From Knufia peltigerae (taxonomy: Eukaryota; Ascomycota; Eurotiomycetes; Chaetothyriales; Trichomeriaceae): DNA of 64,000 nucleotides. The notes under the pieces are model-generated. The model saw nothing but the letters and a program-made list of their open reading frames with translations, was not told where the DNA came from and did not search any database. Every line of letters starts with the position of its first letter. Positions within the stretch are counted from its first letter, which is position 1. The position numbers were made by a program, and so were the translations under genes. The stretch covers positions 24,574 to 88,573 of the forward strand of contig JAPDRN010000133.1 in assembly GCA_030247855.1 (NCBI GenBank). The letters are read 5' to 3'. Of this stretch, positions 33,244-41,139 are shown one piece after another.

Positions 33244-34397
33244 CAGAACCACTCCAGCAGGGACACACCCACGCCGACGTAGGTTGCCTTGTGGTTGTAG
33301 TCGATCAGGCTTTCGCCATAGCCGTCGAAGATCTGCACATGGCCGCGCAGCAGGTTGCTGATCGGGAAGCCGTAGTCCAGCTGCAGGGCGCCGTGCGAGC
33401 GGTCACCGGTGCGCAACGAATGGCGCGCCATCAACGAGACCTCGTGACCCTTGTGGTTCCAGGTCAGGGTCGCGTCGCCGCGGCCCATGTAGTCCTCGAT
33501 GTCCGGATTGTTGTCGTCGCTGCGGGTCTCGGGAATGCGGTACCAGGGACGCAGCACCAGCGCCCAGTTCTCGCGATCCAGGCCGACATTGAGTATCACC
33601 CGGTTCCAGCTGCGCGACAGCGGATCGGCACGACCGTTGGACTGGTGGTTGAGGCTGATGCCGGTCATCCGCCCACGCCAGCCACCGATCGAGTAGCCAT
33701 TGCGGAATACCATCATCACTTCCGGCTCGTAGTTGGTCTCGCGGAACGGGCGTGAGTCCTCGCCGTTGTAGGCCTGCCAGCGCGAACTCTGGGTATAGCC
33801 CGCCCAGATGTCGCCGTTGTCGCCGAACAGGTTTTCGGCGATCTTGGTCTTGAAACTGATCTGGAACTTCAGCTCGGCGCTGTCCAGCACCTGCGGGGTG
33901 GTCACGCTGTTGGCCGGGTTCGGCGAGTGCGGCATGGTGTTGCGGTCGCTGGTCCAGAAGGCTGGCAGCAGGTACACGGGCTTGTACGCGCGCAGCTGGA
34001 ACGGGCCCAACTTGGAGTCCTCGGCCAGTTCCCAGCGGCTGTCCAGCAGCGAACCCCGGCCGGCGTTGGCAAGTGCACTGTCCGGCGCTTCGGAACGGAA
34101 CAGATCGCTGACACGTTCGCGCAGTTTTTCCTCGCCTTGGCTTACTCGCGTGCTGTCGCGCTGCGTGCGGCGCGCCTGGGCGGCGGCTTCGGCGGCCGCA
34201 TCGGCTTCGGCGGTAGTCTGCGGCGTGCGTCCGAACTGGCGGTCGTAGCAGGCCAAGCGTGCAGCATCGGTCGTGATGGCTGCGCAGGCGGCCGGCGATG
34301 CCTCGGCGCTGGGCGCGAATTCCTGCGCTGCCAGCGGCGCACTGGCCAGGGCCAGCGCCAGCGGTGCAAGGCGGGGGAACAACGGAGAGAGGGTCAT
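33243..34397 (-). CDS. pldA: Outer membrane phospholipase A1 (OMPLA)
   Basis: Calcium-dependent outer-membrane phospholipase removing mislocalised phospholipids; 384 aa, longer than the E. coli enzyme. Residues 1-24 form a signal peptide. A cysteine pair (C38, C50) and an Ala-rich helical region to about 100 are extra to the core. The beta-barrel has the catalytic motif NHQSNGRADPLSRSWNRV (H251, S253, downstream Asn) and the C-terminal DGYGESLIDYNH. Transcribed with arsC downstream. The N-terminal extension may mediate dimer control but this is inference. Confidence 0.93.
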   Translation of the reverse strand: MTLSPLFPRLAPLALALASAPLAAQEFAPSAEASPAACAAITTDAARLACYDRQFGRTPQTTAEADAAAEAAAQARRTQRDSTRVSQGEEKLRERVSDLFRSEAPDSALANAGRGSLLDSRWELAEDSKLGPFQLRAYKPVYLLPAFWTSDRNTMPHSPNPANSVTTPQVLDSAELKFQISFKTKIAENLFGDNGDIWAGYTQSSRWQAYNGEDSRPFRETNYEPEVMMVFRNGYSIGGWRGRMTGISLNHQSNGRADPLSRSWNRVILNVGLDRENWALVLRPWYRIPETRSDDNNPDIEDYMGRGDATLTWNHKGHEVSLMARHSLRTGDRSHGALQLDYGFPISNLLRGHVQIFDGYGESLIDYNHKATYVGVGVSLLEWF

Positions 34398-34519
34398 TGC
34401 AGCAGGCCCTTCGGAATGAATGCGGAAAGAGGGACAGTGTGGCGGCTGCATCCGGTAACGGCCAGCCCCATGGGTTTATGCCCGGCGTATGCGTGCGCGC
34501 TGCGTGAAGGCCGTCTGCC

Positions 34520-35005
34520 TCACAGGAACCAGGCGAAGGCGAACAGACCCAGCATCGCGATCACCAGCGCCAGCTTCAATGCCAGGCCAAGCAGGATGCC
34601 AAGCCACGTGGCCAGCCCGACCTTGGTCGAGCGGCCGAGCTCGCGGGTATGCCAGTACTCGCCCAACAGCGCGCCGAGCAAAGGCCCGGCGAACAAGCCG
34701 ATCGGCATGAAGAACAGGCCGACGATGCTGCCGATGAAGGTACCCCAGAGCGCCTTGCGGCTAGCGCCCACGCGCTTGGCGCCGACCACGGTCGCCAGCA
34801 CGTCGACCAGCAGCGACAGCGCGGTAAGCAGGCCGAGGATCAGCAGGGTCGGCCAGCCGACATGGACGAAGCCGTCTGCCCAGGCAGCCAGTACCAGCCC
34901 GATGAAGACCAGCGGGATGCCTGGCAGGGCCGGCAGGACGATGCCTGCGATGCCGATCAGGACAAAAATGACCGCTAGCAGATACAAGATGAATGAGAGG
35001 TCCAT
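34520..35005 (-). CDS. DUF456 family membrane protein
   Basis: A 161-aa integral membrane protein with five or so hydrophobic segments and the DUF456 Gly/Pro pattern: GIAGIVLPALPGIPLVFIG near the start and FIGSIVGLFFMPIGLFAGP in the middle, with the charged loop GEYWHTRELGRSTKVG. The family is of unknown function. It is divergent from cspA, with a 234-nt gap that includes the long cspA leader. The reading frame and start are clear; no regulatory site was recognised on its side. Confidence 0.88.
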   Translation of the reverse strand: MDLSFILYLLAVIFVLIGIAGIVLPALPGIPLVFIGLVLAAWADGFVHVGWPTLLILGLLTALSLLVDVLATVVGAKRVGASRKALWGTFIGSIVGLFFMPIGLFAGPLLGALLGEYWHTRELGRSTKVGLATWLGILLGLALKLALVIAMLGLFAFAWFL

Positions 35006-35033
35006 GCTGTCCAGTATGGTTGTCTTTTTGGGG

Positions 35034-35239
35034 TTGACAGTGAAAGTTTTTGCCAGTTGCTTTTTCGTTTTGGTCGGGTTAAGTTGCAGTCGCTGAGCTT
35101 GGCAAGGTCACCGTGGATCGTGGCCTGATGAAGCAAGATCGTTCCGATCCGCTGCATCGATGCACCTCGCTTCCCCCTTGCTTGTCAGCCGCCCAAAAGG
35201 CGTATCCAACACAAGAGAGAGTCAAAGGGAGTTAGTGAG
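35034..35239 (+). promoter_or_regulatory. cspA promoter region and long 5' leader
   Basis: TTGACA at 35034-35039 is a good -35, with a weak TTGCTT at 35057-35062. This would give a leader of about 170 nt, a length typical of cold-shock mRNAs whose 5' UTR refolds at low temperature. AAAGGGAG lies before the ATG. Promoter and thermosensing are inferred from length and context. Confidence 0.45.
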
Positions 35240-35449
35240 ATGGCTGATCGCGAGAACGGTACCGTGAAGTGGTTCAATGATGCCAAGGGCTTCGGCTTCA
35301 TCAGCCGGCAGAATGGCGAGGACGTGTTCGTGCACTTCCGTGCCATTGAGACCCAGGGCTTCAAGAGCCTCAAGGAAGGCCAGGCTGTGAGCTTTGAAGT
35401 CGTGCAGGGCCAGAAGGGCCTGCAGGCCGACAAGGTCCAGCCGGCGTAA
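35240..35449 (+). CDS. cspA: Cold shock protein, CspA family
   Basis: A 69-aa single-stranded RNA/DNA chaperone. RNP1 is KGFGFIS (16-22) and RNP2 is VFVHF (29-33); the start NGTVKWFNDAKGFGFI is standard. Length is normal for a single OB-fold CSP. The long leader suggests cold or post-transcriptional control; the gene ends at a strong terminator and is monocistronic. Which paralogue it is among CspA/C/D-like proteins cannot be told from sequence alone. Confidence 0.95.
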   Translation: MADRENGTVKWFNDAKGFGFISRQNGEDVFVHFRAIETQGFKSLKEGQAVSFEVVQGQKGLQADKVQPA

Positions 35450-35472
35450 TACCTGCCGCTCGCCGGCATGAA

Positions 35473-35500
35473 AAAGGCCCGCGCAAGCGGGCCTTTTTTT
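35473..35500 (+). terminator. Rho-independent terminator of cspA
   Basis: A 10-bp stem AAAGGCCCGC-gcaa-GCGGGCCTTT followed by TTTT. Confidence 0.95.
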
Positions 35501-35537
35501 GTTGCTCCGGTTCTGATCGGCTGGGGCCCGCTGCGGT

Positions 35538-36035
35538 TCAGCGCAGGATGACCTTGCCGTTGACCACGCGGACGTAGGTGTTTTCGCGGATGCCGCCGAG
35601 GTCGCGCTGGTTGACCACGATGGTGCGGCCGTCATCCATGCGCACACTGATGTCGTAGGTATCGCTGGTGACGTTCTTCTGGATCTGGTTGCCCGCCAGT
35701 GCGCCACCGACGGCGCCGGCTGCGGCGGCAATGTTCTTGTTGCCGCGGCTGCCGCCGGTGTGGTCGGAGATTTCATGGCCGGCAACCGCGCCGACGATGC
35801 CGCCGAGGATCGCGCCCGTGGCGGAAGGCGCGGTACGGCCCGACTGCACGGCATTGATGCGGGTGACGATGCCGCAGTCGGCGCAACGGCCCTGGTTGTA
35901 ACCGGAATTGTTGCCGTAGCCGCCGTTGTTGTAGCCGTTGTTGTTGTAACCACCACCGCCATAGCCCGGCGAGGTGGCACAGCCGGCCAGGCCGACGGTT
36001 GCGATGACACTGGCGGCGATGAGCTGGATCTTCAT
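35538..36035 (-). CDS. Glycine-zipper 2TM-domain lipoprotein (SlyB/RcnB-like)
   Basis: A 165-aa predicted outer-membrane lipoprotein: lipobox VGLAGC (Cys19), a Gly/Asn/Tyr-rich segment (GGGGYNNNGYNNGGYGNN), then a CADCG motif, and the glycine-zipper domain ATGAILGGIVGAVAGHEIS and AAGAVGGALAGNQIQ. The family is tied to envelope-stress lipoproteins such as SlyB. AGGAG lies about 8 nt before the ATG at 36035. A related but larger glycine-zipper protein lies at 38732. Function unproven. Confidence 0.87.
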   Translation of the reverse strand: MKIQLIAASVIATVGLAGCATSPGYGGGGYNNNGYNNGGYGNNSGYNQGRCADCGIVTRINAVQSGRTAPSATGAILGGIVGAVAGHEISDHTGGSRGNKNIAAAAGAVGGALAGNQIQKNVTSDTYDISVRMDDGRTIVVNQRDLGGIRENTYVRVVNGKVILR

Positions 36036-36165
36036 GGGGCGTCTCCTGGCCGTGAAGGCGGGTGCGTTGGGTGGTACTGCGTCATGCAGCAAGGTGAGCG
36101 AATCCTCCTCTTTTCAACGTGAACAAGGCGCCAACCGCCTCGGCCTTCGCCCACTCGAAGATGAA

Positions 36166-36600
36166 TCAACGGAAGTCCTGATGACAGGCCCGGCAATCGT
36201 CCTGCAGTGCCTGCACCTGCTGCGCCAACGCGGTGCAGTCGATGGGAGGGCTGGCCAAGGCCGCATTGAGGTCGGCCCGGTACTGGCTGGCGTGCTGCTG
36301 GAACTGCCTGCTGTCCTTCAATCCCGGGAAGGCCAGGTCCAGGTCGTTGGACAGCAGTCGCAGCACCTGCAGGCGCGGGACGCTGTCGGCCAGGCTGCAG
36401 CGGTTCTGCTGCTGCGCCTGCAGCAGCAGATCGGCCTGCCGCTGCATCACCTGCATCAGGCTGTCCGGGAACGGATCGCGGCGCGCCTGCAGGGCACGGC
36501 CGACCATCACCGTGGCAATCAGGCCGATCAGCAGGCCCAGCCCGAGTACGAACAGATAGCGGTAGGCGGTGGACGGGCGGCGGGGTGGGCTGGCACTCAT
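36166..36600 (-). CDS. Membrane-anchored cytochrome c' -like protein
   Basis: A 144-aa protein with one N-terminal transmembrane helix (about 14-34, YLFVLGLGLLIGLIATVMVG), a helical periplasmic domain, and a single c-type heme motif CRACH (136-140) five residues from the C-terminus. A heme motif at the extreme C-terminus followed by an Arg is the layout of cytochrome c', a four-helix bundle that binds NO or CO, but classic cytochromes c' have no membrane anchor. The identification rests on motif position and predicted helices. It lies between the glycine-zipper lipoprotein and the divergent tcdA. Confidence 0.75.
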   Translation of the reverse strand: MSASPPRRPSTAYRYLFVLGLGLLIGLIATVMVGRALQARRDPFPDSLMQVMQRQADLLLQAQQQNRCSLADSVPRLQVLRLLSNDLDLAFPGLKDSRQFQQHASQYRADLNAALASPPIDCTALAQQVQALQDDCRACHQDFR

Positions 36601-36679
36601 GGCGGGCGCTCCGGGCGTGCAACGGTGGGTTCGGTGTCGGCGTGCTGTAGTCAGGGGACCTGCACGCTAAAATAGCCCG

Positions 36680-37507
36680 ATGAACGAACAGGTCAAACAA
36701 CGCTTCGCCGGCATCGAACGGCTGTATGGCGTCGGCGCGCTCGAGCGCCTGCAGGGCAGCCGTGTCGCCGTGGTCGGCATGGGCGGCGTGGGCTCGTGGG
36801 TGGTGGAGGCGCTGGCGCGCTCGGCGGTCGGCCATCTGGCCCTGATCGATGCCGATGACATCTGCGTGTCCAATACCAACCGCCAGCTGCCGGCGCTGGA
36901 GGGCAACTACGGGCGCAACAAGGCCGAGGCCATGGCCGAGCGCTGCCGGGCGATCAATCCGCAGATCGAGGTCGACGCCGTGCAGGCGTTCCTGACCCCG
37001 GCCAACATGGCCGAACTGCTGGACCGCGGTTTCGACCTGGTGATCGATGCCTGCGACAGCTTCCGGGTGAAGGTGGAAACCATCGCCTGGTGCCGCCGCC
37101 GCAAGCTGCCGTTGCTGACCGTCGGCGCGGCCGGCGGCCGCACCGATCCCACCCTTGTGCGCATCCGCGATGTTTCGCGCACCGAGCATGACGCGATGCT
37201 GGCGCTGATCCGCAAGAAGCTGCGCAGCGAATTCAACTTTCCGAAGAATGCCAAGCGCTATTTCGGCGTGCCGGCGGTGTATTCGCTGGAGAACGTGAAG
37301 TATCCACAGGCCGACGGCAGCGTCTGTGGCCTGCGGCCGAACCTGGGCGCGGATGCGGCCCTGAAGCTGGATTGCGGCGCTGGCCTGGGTGCGGCCACCC
37401 ACATCACCGGCGCGTTCGCGTTCGCGGCGGTGGGCAAGGCGCTGGAGATGCTGCTGGAGCCGAAGAAGGTGAAGGCCGAAGTGGTTGAGGCAGAGGCCGG
37501 GGTGTGA
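36680..37507 (+). CDS. tcdA: tRNA threonylcarbamoyladenosine dehydratase
   Basis: ATP-dependent E1-like enzyme that cyclises t6A37 to ct6A in ANN-decoding tRNAs; 275 aa. Adenylation motifs are VVGMGGVGSWVVEAL (nucleotide loop), LIDADDICVSNTNRQ, and IDACDSFRVK; the catalytic-side KRYFGVPAVYSLENV and CGLRPNLGADAALKLDC follow. The length is typical. It needs CsdE/CsdA or SufE-type sulfur donors only in E. coli, and none are adjacent. Standing alone, divergent from the cytochrome gene. Confidence 0.93.
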   Translation: MNEQVKQRFAGIERLYGVGALERLQGSRVAVVGMGGVGSWVVEALARSAVGHLALIDADDICVSNTNRQLPALEGNYGRNKAEAMAERCRAINPQIEVDAVQAFLTPANMAELLDRGFDLVIDACDSFRVKVETIAWCRRRKLPLLTVGAAGGRTDPTLVRIRDVSRTEHDAMLALIRKKLRSEFNFPKNAKRYFGVPAVYSLENVKYPQADGSVCGLRPNLGADAALKLDCGAGLGAATHITGAFAFAAVGKALEMLLEPKKVKAEVVEAEAGV

Positions 37508-37511
37508 TCGG

Positions 37512-37580
37512 GTAGTGCCGCTGGCCGGCATCTGCGCTGATTCAAACGTTCCGGGGTTGCCGGCCAGCGGCCGGCACTAC
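37512..37580. repeat. REP pair, TGCCGGCC class, one arm shortened
   Basis: The left arm (37512-37530) reads GTAGTGCCG-CTGGCCGGCA and lacks four bases of the right arm GTTGCCGGCC..CGGCACTAC (37556-37580). It lies between convergent genes. Confidence 0.8.
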
Positions 37581-37582
37581 CG

Positions 37583-38356
37583 TTACGGTGCGGGCAGGCT
37601 GAACAGCCGCCGCGCGTTGTCCGTGGTGGCCCGCGCCACGTCTTCAATGTCCATTCCGCGCAGCGCGGCGATGTGGCGGGCGATGACCGCCAGCCGCGCC
37701 GGCTCGTTGCGCTGGCCACGGATACCCGCGTCGGGCTGGTCCGGCGCATCGGTCTCCAGCAGCAACTGCTCCAGTGGCATCGTGCGGACCAGCCGCTGCA
37801 GGCGCTGCGCTCGCTCGTAGGTCAGTGGTCCGCCCAGGCCGAGCAGGAATCCCAGCTTGCGCAGCTGCGCGGCCTGTTCCGGGCTGCCGGAAAAACTGTG
37901 CACCACCCCGCGCAGGCCACCGATGCGGCGGATCGCGGTGATCACCGCATCCACCGCACGGCGGGCATGCACGATCACCGGCAGGTCAAACTCGCGCGCC
38001 AGCTTCAGCTGGCCGAGGAAATACTCATGCTGGGCCTCGGCATCCAGGCCCTCGACGAAGAAATCCAGCCCGCATTCGCCGATCGCGCAGGGCCGCTCCT
38101 GTTTGATCCATTCACGCAGCTGTGGCAGGTGTTCGGGCCGGTGCTGGTCCAGGAACATCGGGTGCAGGCCATAGGCGGGGTACAGACCTTTCGCCTGCTG
38201 GCAGACCTCGCGCAGCTTTGGCCAGCTGGCCGCAGTGACGGCCGGAACCACCTGCATCTGTACGCCGGCAGCGCGTGCGCGGTCGACGACCGCTTCGCGG
38301 TCACCATCGAACTCGCTGGCATCCAGATGGCAGTGGCTGTCGACCAGCAGGTTCAA
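37583..38356 (-). CDS. TatD-family metal-dependent hydrolase
   Basis: A 257-aa TIM-barrel metallohydrolase, probably a 3'-5' DNA/RNA exonuclease or D-Tyr-tRNA-like deacylase of the TatD/YcfH/YjjV group. Metal motifs are DSHCHLD at the start, GECGLDFF around residue 95, HARRAVD and HSFSG, and the final Asp in LLLETDAPDQP. The sequence LETDAPD is the family signature 3. Which of the three E. coli paralogues it matches cannot be decided; the sequence WIKQERPCAIGECGLDFF leans to YjjV. Translationally coupled to the DUF6116 gene. Confidence 0.93.
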   Translation of the reverse strand: MNLLVDSHCHLDASEFDGDREAVVDRARAAGVQMQVVPAVTAASWPKLREVCQQAKGLYPAYGLHPMFLDQHRPEHLPQLREWIKQERPCAIGECGLDFFVEGLDAEAQHEYFLGQLKLAREFDLPVIVHARRAVDAVITAIRRIGGLRGVVHSFSGSPEQAAQLRKLGFLLGLGGPLTYERAQRLQRLVRTMPLEQLLLETDAPDQPDAGIRGQRNEPARLAVIARHIAALRGMDIEDVARATTDNARRLFSLPAP

Positions 38357-38568
38357 CGCTGCTCCAGAGGCGGTGGCGTGGTCGCGCTGCGGCTCTTCCA
38401 GTTGGCCAGCAGCAGGGTGCCCAGGCCCAGCATCAGTTCGTCAACGAACGGAATCGGGTCGGGGATGAACAGGGTCAGCGCGAACAGGCCGGCGGTCAGC
38501 TTGAACAGGGTGGGGTAGCGCAGCCGGCGCGCCCATTGCAGTACCGGCAGCAGCATCGGGTTGGCCAT
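38353..38568 (-). CDS. DUF6116 small membrane protein
   Basis: A 71-aa protein with one or two hydrophobic stretches and the motif FIPDPIPFVDELMLGLGTLL typical of the DUF6116 family. AGGAGG is about 9 nt upstream of the ATG at 38568; GTG one codon earlier is an alternative. Its stop overlaps the tatD-family start (ATGA), so the two are translated together. The family is common in Xanthomonadaceae and has no known function. Confidence 0.85.
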   Translation of the reverse strand: MANPMLLPVLQWARRLRYPTLFKLTAGLFALTLFIPDPIPFVDELMLGLGTLLLANWKSRSATTPPPLEQR

Positions 38569-38731
38569 CACGGGGGTCCTCCTGGGGAATGTGCAAACGC
38601 TACCACGGGCCCAGTATTTCCCGATGCTGAATGGGTTACGGCCGCGAGCAGGAAATGTGGAGATTCCGTTCAGGCACCGCATGCTGCAATCTGGCCTGAG
38701 AACGTTGCGGACGGTCCGCAAGGAGCAGGTC

Positions 38732-39568
38732 ATGAAAAGCACAACTACAACTGTCCTGGTCGCAGCGGGCGCGCTGCTGGTCGGTGGTATCGCAACCGCC
38801 GCCTTCATGAAGAGTGGCGACAAGTCGCCGGAGCTGAGCGCCGGAAACCCGAGTGAATCGCGTTTGGTCGATGGCAACGCCACCGACGATGGCGCGCGTG
38901 GCGACGCGGTGGAGGCCAGTGCGCCGCGTGGCCTGGAATACGCCGATGTGCTGAAGGTCGATCCGATCACCGAGAAGCAGAAGGCCTATGCCACCGTGAT
39001 CGGCACCGATCCCGTACGCGAAACGTCCACCACCCAGACCCCGCATGAAGTCTGCCAGGACGTGGTGGTGCAGGAGCGCCTGCCCGAGCGTGACGGCAAC
39101 GTCGGTGGCACCGTGGTTGGTGCCGTGGTCGGCGGCTTGCTGGGCAACCAGGTGGGCGGCGGCAATGGCAAGAAGGCTGCGACGGCCGCCGGTGCCGTGG
39201 CCGGTGGCTTGATCGGCAACCAGGTCGACAAGCGCCATGTGGGCGGCCGCGTGGTCAACCGCACCGAGCGCCAGTGCCACACCGAAACGGCGACCTCCGA
39301 GTCGAGCCGTGTCACCGGCTACAACGTGACCTACCGCAATGAAGACGGCACCACCGGCACCATGCGCATGGGCAGCAAGCCGGGCAACCGCATTGCCATG
39401 GGCACCAGCGATGTGGTCAAGGGCTACAACGTGACCTACCGCTACGACGGTGCAGAGAAGACCGTGCGTCTGGACAACAAGCCGGCCAGCGATCGCCTGC
39501 CGGTGGTGGATGGGCAGCTGGTCACCCAGACCGCCGCCGCCGCTGACTCGACGGCCAACCGCCAGTAA
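38732..39568 (+). CDS. Glycine-zipper 2TM-domain protein, membrane-anchored
   Basis: A 278-aa protein with an N-terminal hydrophobic anchor (VLVAAGALLVGGIATAAF), a disordered acidic region, the stretch CQDVVVQERLPERDGNVGG, then a glycine zipper GAVVGGLLGNQVGGGNGKK and AAGAVAGGLIGNQVDKR. After that comes a domain with two near-identical GYNVTYR repeats (about 196 and 233), an internal duplication. Related to the lipoprotein at 35538. AAGGAG lies before the ATG. The role, probably envelope integrity, is not shown. Confidence 0.85.
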   Translation: MKSTTTTVLVAAGALLVGGIATAAFMKSGDKSPELSAGNPSESRLVDGNATDDGARGDAVEASAPRGLEYADVLKVDPITEKQKAYATVIGTDPVRETSTTQTPHEVCQDVVVQERLPERDGNVGGTVVGAVVGGLLGNQVGGGNGKKAATAAGAVAGGLIGNQVDKRHVGGRVVNRTERQCHTETATSESSRVTGYNVTYRNEDGTTGTMRMGSKPGNRIAMGTSDVVKGYNVTYRYDGAEKTVRLDNKPASDRLPVVDGQLVTQTAAAADSTANRQ

Positions 39569-39592
39569 TCCCTCGTTACGATGCAGCATCGA

Positions 39593-39622
39593 CAGGCCGG
39601 CTTTTGCCGGCCTGTTTTTTTT
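39593..39622 (+). terminator. Rho-independent terminator
   Basis: A 9-bp stem CAGGCCGGC-tttt-GCCGGCCTG followed by T8. Confidence 0.95.
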
Positions 39623-39637
39623 GCATGGGTGGGGTTC

Positions 39638-39660
39638 ATCCACGCGTGGCGTGGATCTAC
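39638..39660. repeat. SMAG/GTAG-type palindrome
   Basis: ATCCACGC-gtg-GCGTGGAT plus CTAC, ten bases before the next start codon. Confidence 0.8.
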
Positions 39661-39669
39661 CATGGCACC

Positions 39670-40212
39670 ATGAGCATCTTCGACCTGCGCATCGAAACCG
39701 AACGCCTGATCCTGCGCCCGCCGCAGCGACAGGACTACGCACCCTATCTGGTGTTCTGTGCCGACGAAGAGGTGATGCGCACGCTGGGTGGCGTGCAGTC
39801 ACCGTCGGTGGCATGGCGCGGCTTCTGCAGCCTGGCCGGCGCGTGGCAGCTGTTCGGCTTCTCGATGTTCAGCGTGATCGAGAAATCCAGCGGTGAATGG
39901 ATCGGCCGCATGGGACCGTGGCAGCCGCAGGACTGGCCCGGTACCGAGGTCGGCTGGAGCATCCGCCGTGCCAGCTGGGGCAAGGGCTACGCACCGGAGG
40001 CGGCGATCGCCGCCATCGACTGGGCGTTCGATACGTTGGGCTGGGACGAGGTGATCCACACCATCGCCGAAGACAACGAGAACTCGAAAGTGGTTGCGCG
40101 CAAGCTGGGCAGCACGCTGCTGCGCATGGGGCAGTTGCCACCGCCCTATGAAGGCAAGCCGCTGGAAATCTGGGGGCAATCGCGCGGGCAGTGGCAACAG
40201 CGCGCACGCTGA
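39670..40212 (+). CDS. GNAT family N-acetyltransferase (RimJ/RimL-like)
   Basis: A 180-aa acetyltransferase. N-terminal IETERLILRPPQRQDYAPYL and the acetyl-CoA region VGWSIRRASWGKGYAPEAA then DENENSK-like AEDNENSKVVARKLG are the usual RimJ/RimL landmarks. Such enzymes acetylate ribosomal proteins or small amines; the substrate is unknown. The start at 39670 is the first ATG with family alignment; a SMAG palindrome lies 9 nt upstream, so any ribosome site falls inside the repeat, which may affect initiation. Confidence 0.9.
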   Translation: MSIFDLRIETERLILRPPQRQDYAPYLVFCADEEVMRTLGGVQSPSVAWRGFCSLAGAWQLFGFSMFSVIEKSSGEWIGRMGPWQPQDWPGTEVGWSIRRASWGKGYAPEAAIAAIDWAFDTLGWDEVIHTIAEDNENSKVVARKLGSTLLRMGQLPPPYEGKPLEIWGQSRGQWQQRAR

Positions 40213-40222
40213 GCGCTGCCGG

Positions 40223-40295
40223 GTAGCGCCGGCCACTGGCCGGCCATCGCATCAATCCATCTGCATCGAGGTTGCCGGCCAGCGGCCGGCACTGC
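40223..40295. repeat. REP pair, TGCCGGCC class
   Basis: Left arm GTAGCGCCGGCCACTGGCCGGCCA-like at 40223-40246, right arm GTTGCCGGCC..CGGCACTGC at 40271-40295. Confidence 0.8.
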
Positions 40296-40390
40296 CGTAT
40301 CGCCATGCTGCACCCGCGCTTGGCAATCGTGAAGCTGCTTGCCAGACTGCGGGCAGCCGGCTGCGGGCCGGAACCTCACTGGAGCAGGCA

Positions 40391-41050
40391 ATGGTGGAAG
40401 AGCGTATTCCGTTGACGGTGCATGGCATGTCGGTCTCGGGCAATTGCCACAAGGTGCGCCTGCTGCTGGAACAGCTGGGCAGCCGCTACCGTTGGGTGGA
40501 GGTGGACAGTGCCCACGGCCAGACCCATAGCGCGGAATTTCTCGCTCTCAACCCCAACGCCAAGGTGCCGTTGATCGTGCGCGACGACGGCCGCGTGCTG
40601 ACCGAATCCAATGCGATCCTGTTCTGGCTGGCCGAGGGCACGCCGTACCTTCCGGCCGACGGATGGCAGCGTGCGCAGGCATTGAGCTGGATGTTCTTCG
40701 AGCAGTACACGCATGAGCCCTGCGTGGCGGTGGCACGCTTCATCCGTGGTTGGACGCCGGCCGACTCACCACGCCGCGCTGAACTGCCGCGCCTGCATGA
40801 GCGCGCTGCCAGCGCGCTGGCGGTGATGGAACAGCATCTGCGGCAGACGCAGTGGTTCACCGGCGACGACTACGGTATAGCCGATATCGCCCTGTTCGCC
40901 TATTCCGATGTCGCTGCCGACGGTGGCATCGCGCTGGATGCATTCCCGCAGGTGCGGGCCTGGTTGCAGCGGGTGCGCGCGCAGCCTCGCTTCGTGGCCA
41001 TGCCCGCGGTGACCGCCGAGGTGCGCGCGCGGTTCAACGCACCGGATTGA
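40391..41050 (+). CDS. Glutathione S-transferase family protein (second copy)
   Basis: A 219-aa GST distinct from that at 32217. N-terminal VHGMSVSGNCHKVRLLLEQL (Ser/Cys catalytic region), glutathione loop PNAKVPLIVRDDGRVLTESN with the SNAIL element, and the C-terminal MEQHLRQTQWFTGDDYGIAD. It resembles the beta/maleylacetoacetate-related GSTs of proteobacteria. GGAG precedes the ATG. It stands alone; a long palindrome separates it from the dehydrogenase gene. Confidence 0.92.
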   Translation: MVEERIPLTVHGMSVSGNCHKVRLLLEQLGSRYRWVEVDSAHGQTHSAEFLALNPNAKVPLIVRDDGRVLTESNAILFWLAEGTPYLPADGWQRAQALSWMFFEQYTHEPCVAVARFIRGWTPADSPRRAELPRLHERAASALAVMEQHLRQTQWFTGDDYGIADIALFAYSDVAADGGIALDAFPQVRAWLQRVRAQPRFVAMPAVTAEVRARFNAPD

Positions 41051-41060
41051 TTCCCCTGCA

Positions 41061-41106
41061 GCGTCGGTCGTGCTCGACCGGCAGAAGGGTCGAGCACGAC
41101 CGACGC
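41061..41106. repeat. 19-bp inverted repeat between gst and the E1 gene
   Basis: GCGTCGGTCGTGCTCGACC (41061-41079) and its exact complement (41088-41106) with an 8-nt loop. No U tract; likely a SMAG-related structure. Confidence 0.75.
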
Positions 41107-41139
41107 CACGGTTCGCAACAACGGCACGGAGGGTGTTCG

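Noticed and set aside
34975..35157. A 60-codon minus frame overlapping the cspA leader
   Set aside because: No ribosome site, low-quality translation, and it overlaps the start of the DUF456 gene.
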